16,770 nt of DNA from an uncultured Lachnospiraceae bacterium (GCA_910587105.1 CAJUMB010000068.1:1-16770), one strand, 5' to 3'. Positions 7,032-15,342 are shown, counted from the first letter of the stretch. Translations and numbers: made by a program. Notes: generated by a model not told the origin, from the sequence alone.

Positions 7032-8488
7032 GATTCTTCCACCTCCTGTGCCTGCTCTACTGCCTGAATCACCGCCATGGCCTTATTGGCTGATTCCTCA
7101 TACTCCATTTCCGGCACGCTGTCCGCCACAATGCCGCCGCCCGCCTGTACATAAACCATCCCGTCCTTTTTCACCGCCATTCGTATGGCAATGCAGGTGT
7201 CCAGATTTCCCGTAAAATCCAGATAACCCAGGGCACCGCCGTATATCCCCCGCGCCTTTCCTTCCAATTCTTCGATAATCTGACAGGCACGGATTTTCGG
7301 CGCACCGGACAATGTACCTGCCGGAAGCACTGCTTCCACTGCATCCAGACCGTCATATTCTTTCCGGATATCCCCTTCTACCTGAGAACAGATATGCATA
7401 ATTCTGGAATAGCGGTGGATCATCTGGTATTGTGTAACGGCCACACTATTAAATTCCGATATTTTCCCCAAGTCATTTCTGCCCAGGTCCACCAGCATAT
7501 TGTGCTCTGCCAGTTCCTTTTCATCCTGAAGCAGTTCCTGCTCCAACGCCAGATCTTCCTGGAGCGTTTTCCCTCTTGGCCGGGAACCTGCCACCGGAAA
7601 AGACACCAGACGCCCCTGATTCAGCCGCACCAGCGTTTCCGGTGAACTACTCATTATCTCCTGGCCGTCAATCTTCATATAAACCATGTAAGGCGACGGA
7701 TTGGTAGTCCGCAGCACCCGGTAGGCGTTCAGCAGACTGCCCTGATAAGGACTCTGGAACTGCCTGGAAATCACCGCCTGGAAAATATCTCCTGCCCGGA
7801 TATACTCTTTTGCCTTTTCCACTGCCCTGCAGTATTCTTCCTTTGACACATTGCAGGTGAACTTCACATTCTCACGAGGCATTCTCTCCTGCTGAGGCGT
7901 GGGCCTGCCAATCATCTCTGCCATAGCTTCCAAGTCTGCTGCCGCTTTTCCATAATTTTCCATCACTTTGTCCGTCTTCATATTGACAATCAGACAGATT
8001 TTCTGTCTCAAATGGTCATAGGCAATGACCTTGTCAAACAGCATCAGGTCAAAATCATGAAATGTCCCTTTCTTAATCGTTAAAACCGGTTCCGCATAAC
8101 CGGTCATCGAATAAGCGAAATATCCCACAAAACCTCCTGCAAACGGGGGAAATCCTTTAATCCTGGGAGCCTTATATTTTTTCATGATCTCCCTTACTGT
8201 CTCCATTGGCCGACGGGTCTGTACCGTCTTTGACCCGCCTTTATCTTCTATGGTGACCGTGCCGTCCTGGCAGTATACCCGCATTACCGGGTCATACCCC
8301 AGAAAAGAATAGCGTCCCCACTTTTCTCCTCCCTCCACACTTTCCAGAAGATAATAATAAGAACTCTGCCTGGCTATTTTCTTCAACAGTCCGATGGGTG
8401 TAATGATATCTGCATACATCTCCCGGCACACCGGCACCACGTCATAATCTTTTGCATATTCTAAAATCTGCTCACATGAAGGTTTCAT
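7019..8488 (-). CDS. trpE: Anthranilate synthase component I
   Basis: The 489-residue chorismate-using enzyme makes anthranilate with ammonia from TrpG. The N-terminal domain holds LLES (47-50) and RYSFLG (59-64), the motifs known to form the tryptophan feedback-inhibition site. The C-terminal chorismate-binding domain contains IFQAVISRQF, NPSPYMVYM, SSSPETLVRL, PVAGSRPRGKT, DEKELAEHNMLVDLGRNDLG and LPAGTLSGAPK. The ATG at 8488 is chosen because AAAGGAG sits 7 bases upstream and the family begins at about this point. The frame stays open to an ATG at 8590, but that lies just past the terminator and has no good ribosome binding site. It is the first operon gene, under T-box control. Confidence 0.97.
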   Translation of the reverse strand: MKPSCEQILEYAKDYDVVPVCREMYADIITPIGLLKKIARQSSYYYLLESVEGGEKWGRYSFLGYDPVMRVYCQDGTVTIEDKGGSKTVQTRRPMETVREIMKKYKAPRIKGFPPFAGGFVGYFAYSMTGYAEPVLTIKKGTFHDFDLMLFDKVIAYDHLRQKICLIVNMKTDKVMENYGKAAADLEAMAEMIGRPTPQQERMPRENVKFTCNVSKEEYCRAVEKAKEYIRAGDIFQAVISRQFQSPYQGSLLNAYRVLRTTNPSPYMVYMKIDGQEIMSSSPETLVRLNQGRLVSFPVAGSRPRGKTLQEDLALEQELLQDEKELAEHNMLVDLGRNDLGKISEFNSVAVTQYQMIHRYSRIMHICSQVEGDIRKEYDGLDAVEAVLPAGTLSGAPKIRACQIIEELEGKARGIYGGALGYLDFTGNLDTCIAIRMAVKKDGMVYVQAGGGIVADSVPEMEYEESANKAMAVIQAVEQAQEVEESCFF

Positions 8489-8604
8489 AGATACTCCTTT
8501 CCAGAGTGATGCATGAGTGATTTTCATACAGTTCCTTATGGAAAGAACCGCCGTGCAGTCCCCGGAGGATTTTACCGTATCGGATACCATGTTTCCTGAA
8601 CAAT
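8489..8604 (-). other. Leader segment between T-box terminator and trpE
   Basis: These roughly 115 bases follow the T-box terminator and end at the trpE ribosome binding site. They contain a short palindrome GTATC-C-GATAC (around 8576-8586) and a TTCC-ATAA-GGAA element, but no second T-box sequence. A leader peptide rich in Trp codons is also absent; the in-frame extension has a single Trp codon. Confidence 0.5.
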
Positions 8605-8646
8605 AAAAAAACAGCCCCTATCCCTCACACTAAAGGGACAAAAGCT
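8605..8646 (-). terminator. T-box-controlled intrinsic terminator of the trp operon
   Basis: On the minus strand, AGCTTTTGTCCCT and AGGGATAGGGGCT form a 13-bp stem, including G-U pairs, around an 8-base loop. The stem is followed by G and seven T. The TGTCCC portion of the 5' arm can instead pair with the T-box region (GGG and GCA flanking TGGTACC), giving the mutually exclusive antiterminator expected for this class. Confidence 0.92.
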
Positions 8647-8935
8647 GATATACTCTCACTTCTGCGGTACCACCCAATTTGGCCTGTTTCTTCTCACAGA
8701 CCCACTCCGCTCTATGTACTGTCATACACACCTGCTTGATAACGGATCAGGTTTCCGTCAGCGCCTACTTCTGTGCTGTCTATACTGTCTAAAAACAGCT
8801 GGTTTCGGGCTGCCCTCACAAGTCCATTCGTCTGCGCTTCCATCGCTGCCTTTCCACCTCCCGGCAGCTCTCTGTCATATCCGCAACAGCTTACTACTCT
8901 TGCTCATCGGTTTCTATCCTGTAAATCTTATGGAT
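8605..8935 (-). ncRNA. Tryptophan T-box riboswitch
   Basis: The conserved T-box sequence TGGGTGGTACCGCAGA (minus strand, 8661-8676 in plus numbering) lies about 15 bases before the terminator stem. Stem I features are visible: GAGCAAGAGTAGTAAG near the 5' end, a distal stem GCTGCC/GGCAGC closed by a loop containing GGTGGAAA, and a specifier loop reading GAATGGAC. The UGG codon for tryptophan is at 8826-8824 in the expected GAA-NNN-A setting. A UGG specifier in front of trpE means uncharged tRNA-Trp should stabilise the antiterminator and turn on the operon. This is a known riboswitch class. The exact 5' end is estimated from the promoter. Confidence 0.93.
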
Positions 8936-8938
8936 GTT

Positions 8939-8967
8939 AGTATACACCTTAACAGGTGCTTTGTCAA
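8939..8967 (-). promoter_or_regulatory. Strong promoter of the trp operon
   Basis: On the minus strand TTGACA (8967-8962), a 17-base spacer and TATACT (8944-8939) make a near-perfect vegetative sigma promoter. It sits directly before the T-box leader, so transcription should begin near 8932. Confidence 0.9.
8945..8958. repeat. Inverted repeat inside the trp promoter spacer
   Basis: CACCT-TAAC-AGGTG is a perfect 5-bp inverted repeat filling most of the spacer between the -35 and -10 elements. The position suits a repressor operator, but no regulator is identified and chance is possible for arms this short. Confidence 0.4.
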
Positions 8968-9079
8968 ATATTTTATCTAACATAATTGAGTCTATGAGAA
9001 AAACATGATAAAGTATAGATATGCAGCGGCTGTAAAGAGCTGAACAGTTATGAAATTCCATTGAAAGGAGCGATGCTGT

Positions 9080-10699
9080 ATGGGAGTTTATCTAAATAGT
9101 GAGACAGCCTATACATTATATAAAAATGAAACGGAAAAGCCATATTTTGTTGATAAATCGCAAATGCTGGAAGAACTCTTCCCCCTTGTCAGGGAAGGTA
9201 CCAATTATATCTGCCTCACACGTCCGCGCAGATTTGGAAAGACTGTCATGGCAAATATGATCGCTTCCTTCTTTTCCCGCGCGCATAATTCCGCGGATAT
9301 TTTTGATTCACTAAATATCAGTAAAAACAAAGAATACGAAACTTACCGAAATCAATATGCAGTGATCCACATCTCTTTCAATGATGTTGTAAGACAGTGC
9401 ACAACCTATGAACAATACATTTCACGAGTGGAAAAAAGACTGCTCAGGGACCTGAAAAAAGCATATCCCCATGCAGAACTGGAGCAGGAAGACTCAGCGG
9501 TGGACGCATTGACAGACATTTATGCTGAAGACCAGACCGCACGCTTTATTTTTGTCCTGGATGAATGGGATTTTCTTTTTCATCAGTCCTTTATCACGGA
9601 AAACGAAAAAATGTCTTATCTGGCATTTCTGAGAAGCCTCCTAAAAGACCGCCCTTATGTATTGCTGGCATATATGACAGGCATTCTTCCCATTGCAAAA
9701 TACTCAAGCGGATCTGAATTAAATATGTTCCTGGAATACACCATGGTGTCTGAAGAAAAGTTTTCGGAATACTTTGGATTCACAGAAAAAGAGGTGGACC
9801 AGCTGTTTGATCGGTACCAGACGAATACAGTAAAGGAAAGGCATATTACCCGAGATGGACTGGGGATATGGTATAACGGATATCACACAAAGTCTGACCA
9901 CCGCTTATATAATCCCCGCTCTGTCATCGCCGCGCTATCCAATAATAACCTGGGCAGTTACTGGACCAGCTCGGGACCTTACGATGAAATATTTTACTAT
10001 ATAAAAAACAATACTGCTGCAGTCAGAGAAGACCTGGTACAGATGATATCCGGTTTTTCAGTGCCGGCAAAGATACGGGAATATGCGGCAACATCTATGA
10101 ATCTCCAGACGAAAGACGAAATTTTCTCGGCAATGGTAGTATATGGATTTTTGAGCAGTGAGAAAGGCACCGTATGCATCCCAAACAAAGAGCTTATGGA
10201 ACAATTTAGTGAAATACTGCAAAAGAAAAGCTCCCTGGGATATGTATATCGTCTGGCTAAAGAATCAAGCCGTATGTTGAAAGCTACTTTGACAGGGGAT
10301 ACAGATACTATGACAGAAATACTGGAACTGGCTCATAATACGGAGACTCCATTGCTTTATTACAATAATGAGACAGAACTGACAGCCATTGTAAACCTGG
10401 TCTATCTGGCAGCAAGGGACCACTATCGTATAGAACGCCAAGACAAGGCAGGTACGGGATATGTGGATTTTATTTTCTATCCGGAAACAGATATGGCTGC
10501 AGATTGTATTATCCTGGAGTTAAAAGCAGGGCGTTCCCCGGAAGCTGCCATTAAACAGATCAAGGAAAGGAAATATGACCTGCGTTTTCGGGGTAAACTG
10601 GGTGAAAACCCAAAATATACCGGAAGGATACTGGCTGTGGGAATCAGTTACGACAAAAAGCATAAAAAACATAAATGCAAAATAGAAATTCTTCCATGA
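9080..10699 (+). CDS. AAA-ATPase-like protein with C-terminal PD-(D/E)XK nuclease-like domain
   Basis: The 539-residue protein matches my memory of the family combining an AAA-ATPase-like domain (PF09820) with a PD-(D/E)XK-type domain (PF08011), common in gut Clostridia and Bacteroidetes. The N-terminus FVDKSQMLEELFP leads to a P-loop-like RPRRFGKT (48-55). The Walker B-like strand is FVLDEWD (158-164). Middle motifs include YMTGILPIAKY (198-208) and WYNGYH (264-269). The C-terminal nuclease-like core has GYVDFIF (460-466), ELKAG (480-484) and a following KQI (492-494), which give the D...ExK...Q pattern. The ATG at 9080 follows AAAGGAG by about 9 bases. The gene stands alone, divergent from the trp operon. 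The biochemical role is unknown; ATP-dependent action on nucleic acid is an inference from the domains. No signal peptide or membrane segment is visible. Confidence 0.88.
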   Translation: MGVYLNSETAYTLYKNETEKPYFVDKSQMLEELFPLVREGTNYICLTRPRRFGKTVMANMIASFFSRAHNSADIFDSLNISKNKEYETYRNQYAVIHISFNDVVRQCTTYEQYISRVEKRLLRDLKKAYPHAELEQEDSAVDALTDIYAEDQTARFIFVLDEWDFLFHQSFITENEKMSYLAFLRSLLKDRPYVLLAYMTGILPIAKYSSGSELNMFLEYTMVSEEKFSEYFGFTEKEVDQLFDRYQTNTVKERHITRDGLGIWYNGYHTKSDHRLYNPRSVIAALSNNNLGSYWTSSGPYDEIFYYIKNNTAAVREDLVQMISGFSVPAKIREYAATSMNLQTKDEIFSAMVVYGFLSSEKGTVCIPNKELMEQFSEILQKKSSLGYVYRLAKESSRMLKATLTGDTDTMTEILELAHNTETPLLYYNNETELTAIVNLVYLAARDHYRIERQDKAGTGYVDFIFYPETDMAADCIILELKAGRSPEAAIKQIKERKYDLRFRGKLGENPKYTGRILAVGISYDKKHKKHKCKIEILP

Positions 10700-10701
10700 A
10701 A

Positions 10702-10729
10702 ATCGGGGAACCATTCCCGGCTCCCCGAT
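10702..10729. terminator. Terminator between the ATPase/nuclease gene and the symporter gene
   Basis: ATCGGGGA (10702-10709) and TCCCCGAT (10722-10729) form a perfect 8-bp stem around a 12-base loop. It begins 2 bases after the stop codon of the plus-strand gene and lies 15 bases beyond the minus-strand stop. The T-tract is short on both sides (TTTC on the minus strand), so efficiency may be moderate. Confidence 0.72.
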
Positions 10730-10744
10730 ACATCATTTCTATTC

Positions 10745-12148
10745 CTATTCTTTTTCTTTCTCAATCACATCCTGGAATTCAAAACATTCTTTTGCTACAG
10801 TTCCGCTTAACACCAGCAGACAAATCAAGTTGGGAATAGCCATCAATCCATTCATGGTATCAGAAAAATCCCATACGATTGTCAGTGTCTGGGTAGCTCC
10901 CACACATGCAATCAATGAAAATATCAGACGGTATATTTTGCTGGCTTTCGTAGAACCGGCCAGAAATTCCAGAGATTTCTCTCCATAATACTCCCAGCCC
11001 AAAATCGTGGAAAAAGCAAACAGGGCAATGCCGATGGCCACCATCCAGCCGCCAAACACACCCAGTCCGGATTGGAAAGCAGCTATAGTCAGGTCTGCTC
11101 CGATTAACATTTCTCCTGTTTCCCCGCTGACTGTCCCCAGCTGTCCGGAACTGGCAATTACCAGACCGGTCACTGTGCAGACCACTATGGTATCAAAGAA
11201 CGTCCCTGTCATGTTGATATACCCCTGTCTGGAGGGAGAATCTGTTCTGGCTGCAGCTGCGGCAATGGGTGCGGACCCCAGACCTGCTTCATTGGAAAAC
11301 ACACCACGGGCCACGCCCCAGCGCAGAGCCGAGAACATAGACGCAATGATAGAGCCCCCCACTCCTCCGGCAACAGCTTTTACGCTGAATGCCATGGAGA
11401 AAATCTCTGCGATTCCAGCAGGCAGATTTTGGAAATTTATAATAATTACCACAACGCCGGCCACAAAATATAACACTGCCATAAAAGGAACAATCTTTTC
11501 ACAGACTTTCCCAATACTTTTGATACCGCCCAGCAGCACCACCAGTACCAGCACCGTTATGGCAATCCCTGTGGCTGCCTGGGGAATGCCAAAGGTAGTC
11601 TTTAGTGCTGAGGCAATGGAATTCGCCTGTGTCATATTGCCGATACCAAAGGAGGCAAACACAGCAAACAAAGCAAAGGCCACAGCCAGAATTTTTCCCA
11701 GGCTGGGAATGGGAAATGCGTTTTTCATCACATACATAGGTCCCCCGGCCATCTCACCGGCTTCATTTACTTCCCTGTATTTTACGGACAGCAGACTTTC
11801 CGCATATTTGGTAGACAGTCCAAATAGAGCAGAAAGCCACATCCACACCAGCGCGCCCGGCCCGCCGGAAACCATAGCCGTGGCAACTCCCACAATATTC
11901 CCGGTCCCTATGGTAGCGGCCAGCGCTGTCATCAGCGACTGAAACGGGGTGATATCCCCTTCATGCTCCCTGCTCTTTTCCGTCTTTCGAAATACCGCTT
12001 TCAGCGCATACCCCAGATTTCTCCAGGGCAGAAATTTCAGACGTATGGTGAGCAGTACGCCTGTTCCCACCAAAAGGGCCAGCATATACGGCCCCCATAC
12101 AAAATTGTTCACTGCATGTAATAAATCAGCAAATTGCTTCATCCCCAT
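10745..12148 (-). CDS. AGCS-family sodium:amino acid symporter (alanine/glycine type)
   Basis: The 467-residue polytopic membrane protein has the signature regions of the AGCS family, which imports small amino acids such as alanine or glycine with Na+. These are GTGNIVGVATA (81-91), GGPGALVWMW (95-104), GGPMYVM (135-141) and SNEAGLGSAPIA (285-296). About ten hydrophobic segments can be counted, and the C-terminal tail is charged (VIEKEKE). Two starts are possible, ATG at 12148 or 12142, behind GAGGAGAGGAG. The gene is 84 bases downstream of porB on the same strand, with no clear terminator between them, so it may share the por transcript. Substrate choice cannot be read from sequence; alanine, glycine or another small amino acid would fit. 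Confidence 0.92.
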   Translation of the reverse strand: MGMKQFADLLHAVNNFVWGPYMLALLVGTGVLLTIRLKFLPWRNLGYALKAVFRKTEKSREHEGDITPFQSLMTALAATIGTGNIVGVATAMVSGGPGALVWMWLSALFGLSTKYAESLLSVKYREVNEAGEMAGGPMYVMKNAFPIPSLGKILAVAFALFAVFASFGIGNMTQANSIASALKTTFGIPQAATGIAITVLVLVVLLGGIKSIGKVCEKIVPFMAVLYFVAGVVVIIINFQNLPAGIAEIFSMAFSVKAVAGGVGGSIIASMFSALRWGVARGVFSNEAGLGSAPIAAAAARTDSPSRQGYINMTGTFFDTIVVCTVTGLVIASSGQLGTVSGETGEMLIGADLTIAAFQSGLGVFGGWMVAIGIALFAFSTILGWEYYGEKSLEFLAGSTKASKIYRLIFSLIACVGATQTLTIVWDFSDTMNGLMAIPNLICLLVLSGTVAKECFEFQDVIEKEKE

Positions 12149-12232
12149 CTCCTCTCCTCATAACTGGGTGCTCCCGGAAGTTTCCTGTATAGAAATCTTC
12201 GAAAAACACTCTGATTTTCCCCAAATAGACCA

Positions 12233-13165
12233 CTATCTGCCGCAACGATATACCAGCGCATCCCATCTGCGGTCCACTTCTTTCTGGAACTCCTCAATGA
12301 GATACTCATTTTCCTTTTTAAATAAATGTTTAAACCTGCCCTGCTTTTTCAGGAAATCTTCAATGGGCAGTTTCTTCTTGGGTTCATAGTTCAGCGTCCA
12401 CTTTCCTTCCTCTACCTCGAACAAGGGCCAGTAGTTGGTCTCCACACCCAGACGGCAGATCTCCAGAATGTCTGATGTGGGATACTGCCAGCCCCGTGGG
12501 CAGGGCGCCATAATATTCAGGAAAGCGGCGCCTTTCGTATAAATAGCCTTCTCCGCTTTCACATGAAGGTCTTTAAAATTTTTCCAGAACGTAGTCTGTC
12601 CCACATAGGGGACATCGTGTTCCGCGATAATCGCTGCCAGGTCTTTGCGGTTCTGGGGTTTTCCGTTACTCTCGCTTCCCACCGGCGTGGTGGTGGTATT
12701 GGCATACATAGGGGTAGCGGAAGACCGCTGGATACCTGTGTTCATATAGGCTCCGTTGTCATAGCACACATAAACCATGTCGTGATTGCGCTCCATAGCA
12801 CCGGATAGGGACTGAAGCCCAATATCATAAGTTCCGCCGTCGCCGCCGAAGGTGATAAATTTATATGTATCGTCAATTTTTCCCCGCTTTTTCAGGACGC
12901 GGTAAGCAGTCTCCACACCGCTCAATGTGGCGCCTGCGTTTTCAAACGCATTGTGAATATAACTGTCCTCCCAGGCTGTATAGGGATACATAAAAGTGGA
13001 AACCTCCATACAGCCGGTGGCATTTCCAATTACTGCATGGTCTCCCTCGTGCAGTCCCCGCAGTACATTTCGTGCTGCAATGGTCCCGCCGCATCCCGCG
13101 CACATTCTGTGTCCTCCGGCCAGACGCTCCGGTTTGTTCATTGTCTCTTTAAAATTATAGCCCAT
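12233..13165 (-). CDS. porB: 2-oxoacid:ferredoxin oxidoreductase beta subunit
   Basis: The 310-residue subunit binds thiamine pyrophosphate and one [4Fe-4S] cluster. The TPP motif runs from GGDGGTYD (107-114) to YDNGAYMNTG (135-144). Four cluster cysteines fit the family: C22 and C25 in CAGCGG, C52 in GNATGC, and C222 in APCPRGW. With the alpha subunit it forms the catalytic core that decarboxylates a 2-oxoacid and forms acyl-CoA. The gene follows porA after 21 bases, with AAAGGACGGGGG as a purine-rich ribosome binding site. The symbol is given for pyruvate, but 2-oxoisovalerate and related enzymes share these motifs, so the substrate is not certain. Confidence 0.92.
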   Translation of the reverse strand: MGYNFKETMNKPERLAGGHRMCAGCGGTIAARNVLRGLHEGDHAVIGNATGCMEVSTFMYPYTAWEDSYIHNAFENAGATLSGVETAYRVLKKRGKIDDTYKFITFGGDGGTYDIGLQSLSGAMERNHDMVYVCYDNGAYMNTGIQRSSATPMYANTTTTPVGSESNGKPQNRKDLAAIIAEHDVPYVGQTTFWKNFKDLHVKAEKAIYTKGAAFLNIMAPCPRGWQYPTSDILEICRLGVETNYWPLFEVEEGKWTLNYEPKKKLPIEDFLKKQGRFKHLFKKENEYLIEEFQKEVDRRWDALVYRCGR

Positions 13166-13186
13166 GATTCTTATCCCCCGTCCTTT

Positions 13187-14368
13187 CTACTCTCTCAATC
13201 CCAGATAACGGTATGCGTCTGTCACTTCACCTGCGTCCGCAATCTGCCTCAGCTGTTCAAACACTTCCTCGGCATGTTCCACACGCATATCTCTGCCGCC
13301 CAGGCCATAGATATAATTCACAGCCAGAGCCTGAGATCTGGCCCGGTACAAAGCTGCCATCACTTCTGAACCCAGCGGCCCCCCTTGAGAGGAAAGGCTC
13401 TCTGCCCGGTCCATAATTGCCATAGCTTTTACATGAGCCAGAGCATTGGCAATCTCCTGTGCCGGGAAGGGGCGGAACAGACGGATCTTCAGAAGTCCGG
13501 CTTTCACACCCTTATCCCGCAGCTCATCCACCGCGTCTTTTGCCGTGCCCGCTGCAGAACCGATGAGCACCATGGCGTAATCCGCGTCTTCCAGACGGTA
13601 AGCTTCAAAAAGTCCATAGGACCGTCCGGTTACCTTTTCAAATTCCTTTGCCACATCCAGCACTGCCTGTTTGGCATTGACCATTGCCTGGGCATGCTGT
13701 TTTTTTGCTTCCATATAATAATGTGTGGTGGCGTAAGGTCCCACAGCCATACTCTCTTTGCTGTTCAGCAGAAAATGTTCCGGAGCATAATCCCCCACAA
13801 AAGCCCGCACCTGTTCATCTTCCATCAGCTCAATATTTTCCACGCCGTGGCTGGTAATAAAACCATCCTGGCAGATCATAATAGGAAGCCGCACATCTGG
13901 ATTCTCGGCAATGGGGTATGCCTGAATGAAGTTATCATAGGCTTCCTGGTTATTTTCCGCATAAATCTGAATCCAGCCTGCGTCCCTGGCACCCATACTG
14001 TCTGAGTGGTCGCAGTTAATATTGATGGGTCCGGACAGGGCACGGTTTACCAGAGCCAGAGCAATAGGCAGACGGTTGGACGCCGCCACATACAATTCTT
14101 CCCACATAAGGGCAAGTCCACAGGAGGAAGTGGCCGTCAGCGTCCTTGCACCCGCAGCCTCCGCTCCAATGGCCGCACTCATGGCACTGTGCTCACTCTC
14201 CACCGGGATAAATTCCGTATCTACCTGGCCGTTGGCCACAAATGAAGAAAAGTACTGGGGAATCTCTGTGGATGGAGTGATGGGAAATGCAGGCATCACA
14301 TCCGGGTTAATCTGGCGCATGGCCACAGCCACGGCTTCATTTCCTGATAAACGGTCTCTTTTTCCCAT
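13187..14368 (-). CDS. porA: 2-oxoacid:ferredoxin oxidoreductase alpha subunit
   Basis: The 393-residue subunit supplies the pyrimidine-binding half of the TPP site. FPITPSTEIPQYF (28-40) and VESEHSAMSAAIGAEAAGAR (56-75) are the expected motifs. The stretch GWIQIYAENNQEA resembles archaeal pyruvate oxidoreductase alpha chains that I can recall. The C-terminal half (MVLIGSAAGTAKDAVDELR, then IRLFRPFP) is the transketolase C-terminal-type domain. The ATG lies 2 bases beyond the porD stop, in a tight gamma-delta-alpha-beta order. The enzyme should transfer electrons to ferredoxin through PorD. Pyruvate is the favoured substrate, but a branched-chain 2-oxoacid cannot be excluded. Confidence 0.92.
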   Translation of the reverse strand: MGKRDRLSGNEAVAVAMRQINPDVMPAFPITPSTEIPQYFSSFVANGQVDTEFIPVESEHSAMSAAIGAEAAGARTLTATSSCGLALMWEELYVAASNRLPIALALVNRALSGPININCDHSDSMGARDAGWIQIYAENNQEAYDNFIQAYPIAENPDVRLPIMICQDGFITSHGVENIELMEDEQVRAFVGDYAPEHFLLNSKESMAVGPYATTHYYMEAKKQHAQAMVNAKQAVLDVAKEFEKVTGRSYGLFEAYRLEDADYAMVLIGSAAGTAKDAVDELRDKGVKAGLLKIRLFRPFPAQEIANALAHVKAMAIMDRAESLSSQGGPLGSEVMAALYRARSQALAVNYIYGLGGRDMRVEHAEEVFEQLRQIADAGEVTDAYRYLGLRE

Positions 14369-14370
14369 AA

Positions 14371-14667
14371 TTAATTTACCCCCTCCATCTTAATCGCATC
14401 GCAGGGACATGCCTTCACACAGATGCCGCATCCCTTGCAGTGGTCGTAATCAAATGCTCCTCGCTTCTCATCCTTCACCGGGATGGCGCTGTCCGGACAG
14501 ACCGGCACGCACAGAAGGCACTGTTTGCACTTATCCTCAATAAATTCCGGCTTCACAGCCGTCCATTCTCCAGTGGGAAACTGTGCCGAGGTACCGCCCT
14601 CATAAATCTGCATTCCCTCTGTCAGATCCTGCCAGCGGCAGGTATTATTCACTTTATGTAAATCCAT
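14371..14667 (-). CDS. porD: 2-oxoacid:ferredoxin oxidoreductase delta subunit (2x[4Fe-4S])
   Basis: The 98-residue ferredoxin-like subunit carries two CxxCxxCxxxC motifs: C47, C50, C53 and C57 in CKQCLLCVPVC, and C77, C80, C83 and C87 in CKGCGICVKAC. An N-terminal extension of about 40 residues is usual for PorD. It passes electrons from the PorAB core to free ferredoxin. Its ATG shares one base with the porC stop (TAATG), which implies translational coupling. Confidence 0.94.
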   Translation of the reverse strand: MDLHKVNNTCRWQDLTEGMQIYEGGTSAQFPTGEWTAVKPEFIEDKCKQCLLCVPVCPDSAIPVKDEKRGAFDYDHCKGCGICVKACPCDAIKMEGVN

Positions 14668-15239
14668 TACTGCACCTCCTGTAATGCCATTTTCAGGGCT
14701 TTCATGTTGCCGTCAATCACTTCCGGCTTGGAAGCAAACTTATGCTTAAAAGAACTCTCCATCTCCCGCATAAATGTGTCCTCGTCCATCACCCCGCTGA
14801 TTTTGACAATCGCTGCCAGCATAGGCGTATTAGGGAAATACCTGCCCAGAGCTTCCATGGACACTTTCTTGGCGTCAATGGTGTAAAGTTTTCCCTCATA
14901 GCCCTGGAGATGCTTCTGGATTTCTTCCTTGGACTTAGCTGTGTTTACCACCACGGCACCTTCCTTTTTCAGACCTTCTGTCACATGCACCGTTTCCAGC
15001 AGGCTCTCGTCCACAACCACCACGTAATCCGGCTCATAAATATTAGAGTGTACACGGATTTGTTCCGGGCTGATGCGGTTGTAGGCAGTAATGGGCGCAC
15101 CCATACGCTCCGGCCCGTACTCCGGAAATCCCTGTACATATTTCCCTGTCTGGAAAGCAACGTCAGCCAGCAGCAGAGCCGCCGTCTTGGCCCCCTGTCC
15201 GCCTCTGCCGTGCCATCTGATTTCTACCATATCTTTCAT
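14667..15239 (-). CDS. porC: 2-oxoacid:ferredoxin oxidoreductase gamma subunit
   Basis: The 190-residue subunit has the family hallmark RWHGRGGQGAKTAALLLA near the N-terminus and GFPEYGPERMGAPITAY about 25 residues later. The gamma subunit joins the TPP-containing core in the four-subunit form of the enzyme. The ATG at 15239 is preferred because GGAGG sits 6 bases upstream (CGGAGGATGAACATG). A GTG at 15269 in the same frame would add ten residues but lacks that placement. It is the first gene of the por operon. Confidence 0.92.
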   Translation of the reverse strand: MKDMVEIRWHGRGGQGAKTAALLLADVAFQTGKYVQGFPEYGPERMGAPITAYNRISPEQIRVHSNIYEPDYVVVVDESLLETVHVTEGLKKEGAVVVNTAKSKEEIQKHLQGYEGKLYTIDAKKVSMEALGRYFPNTPMLAAIVKISGVMDEDTFMREMESSFKHKFASKPEVIDGNMKALKMALQEVQ

Positions 15240-15342
15240 GTTCATCCTCCGTTTACTGAAAGCAGACACTTTTACATGCCTATACTTTAGAGTGTGTTTG
15301 AAAAATCATCCGCAACAGCTCTCCATGCCACTGCATTATTTT

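Noticed and set aside
8489..8590. Upstream extension of trpE or a Trp-rich leader peptide
   Set aside because: The frame is open but contains one Trp codon and lacks a proper ribosome binding site at 8590. Control is explained by the T-box, so ribosome-mediated attenuation is not supported.
8714..8980. 88-codon open frame on the plus strand
   Set aside because: It covers the T-box riboswitch and trp promoter on the opposite strand, whose structure fully explains the sequence.
11007..11942. 311-codon open frame on the plus strand
   Set aside because: It is the reverse-strand shadow of the AGCS symporter gene. Its Ala/Pro/Thr-rich translation reflects the complement of hydrophobic codons.
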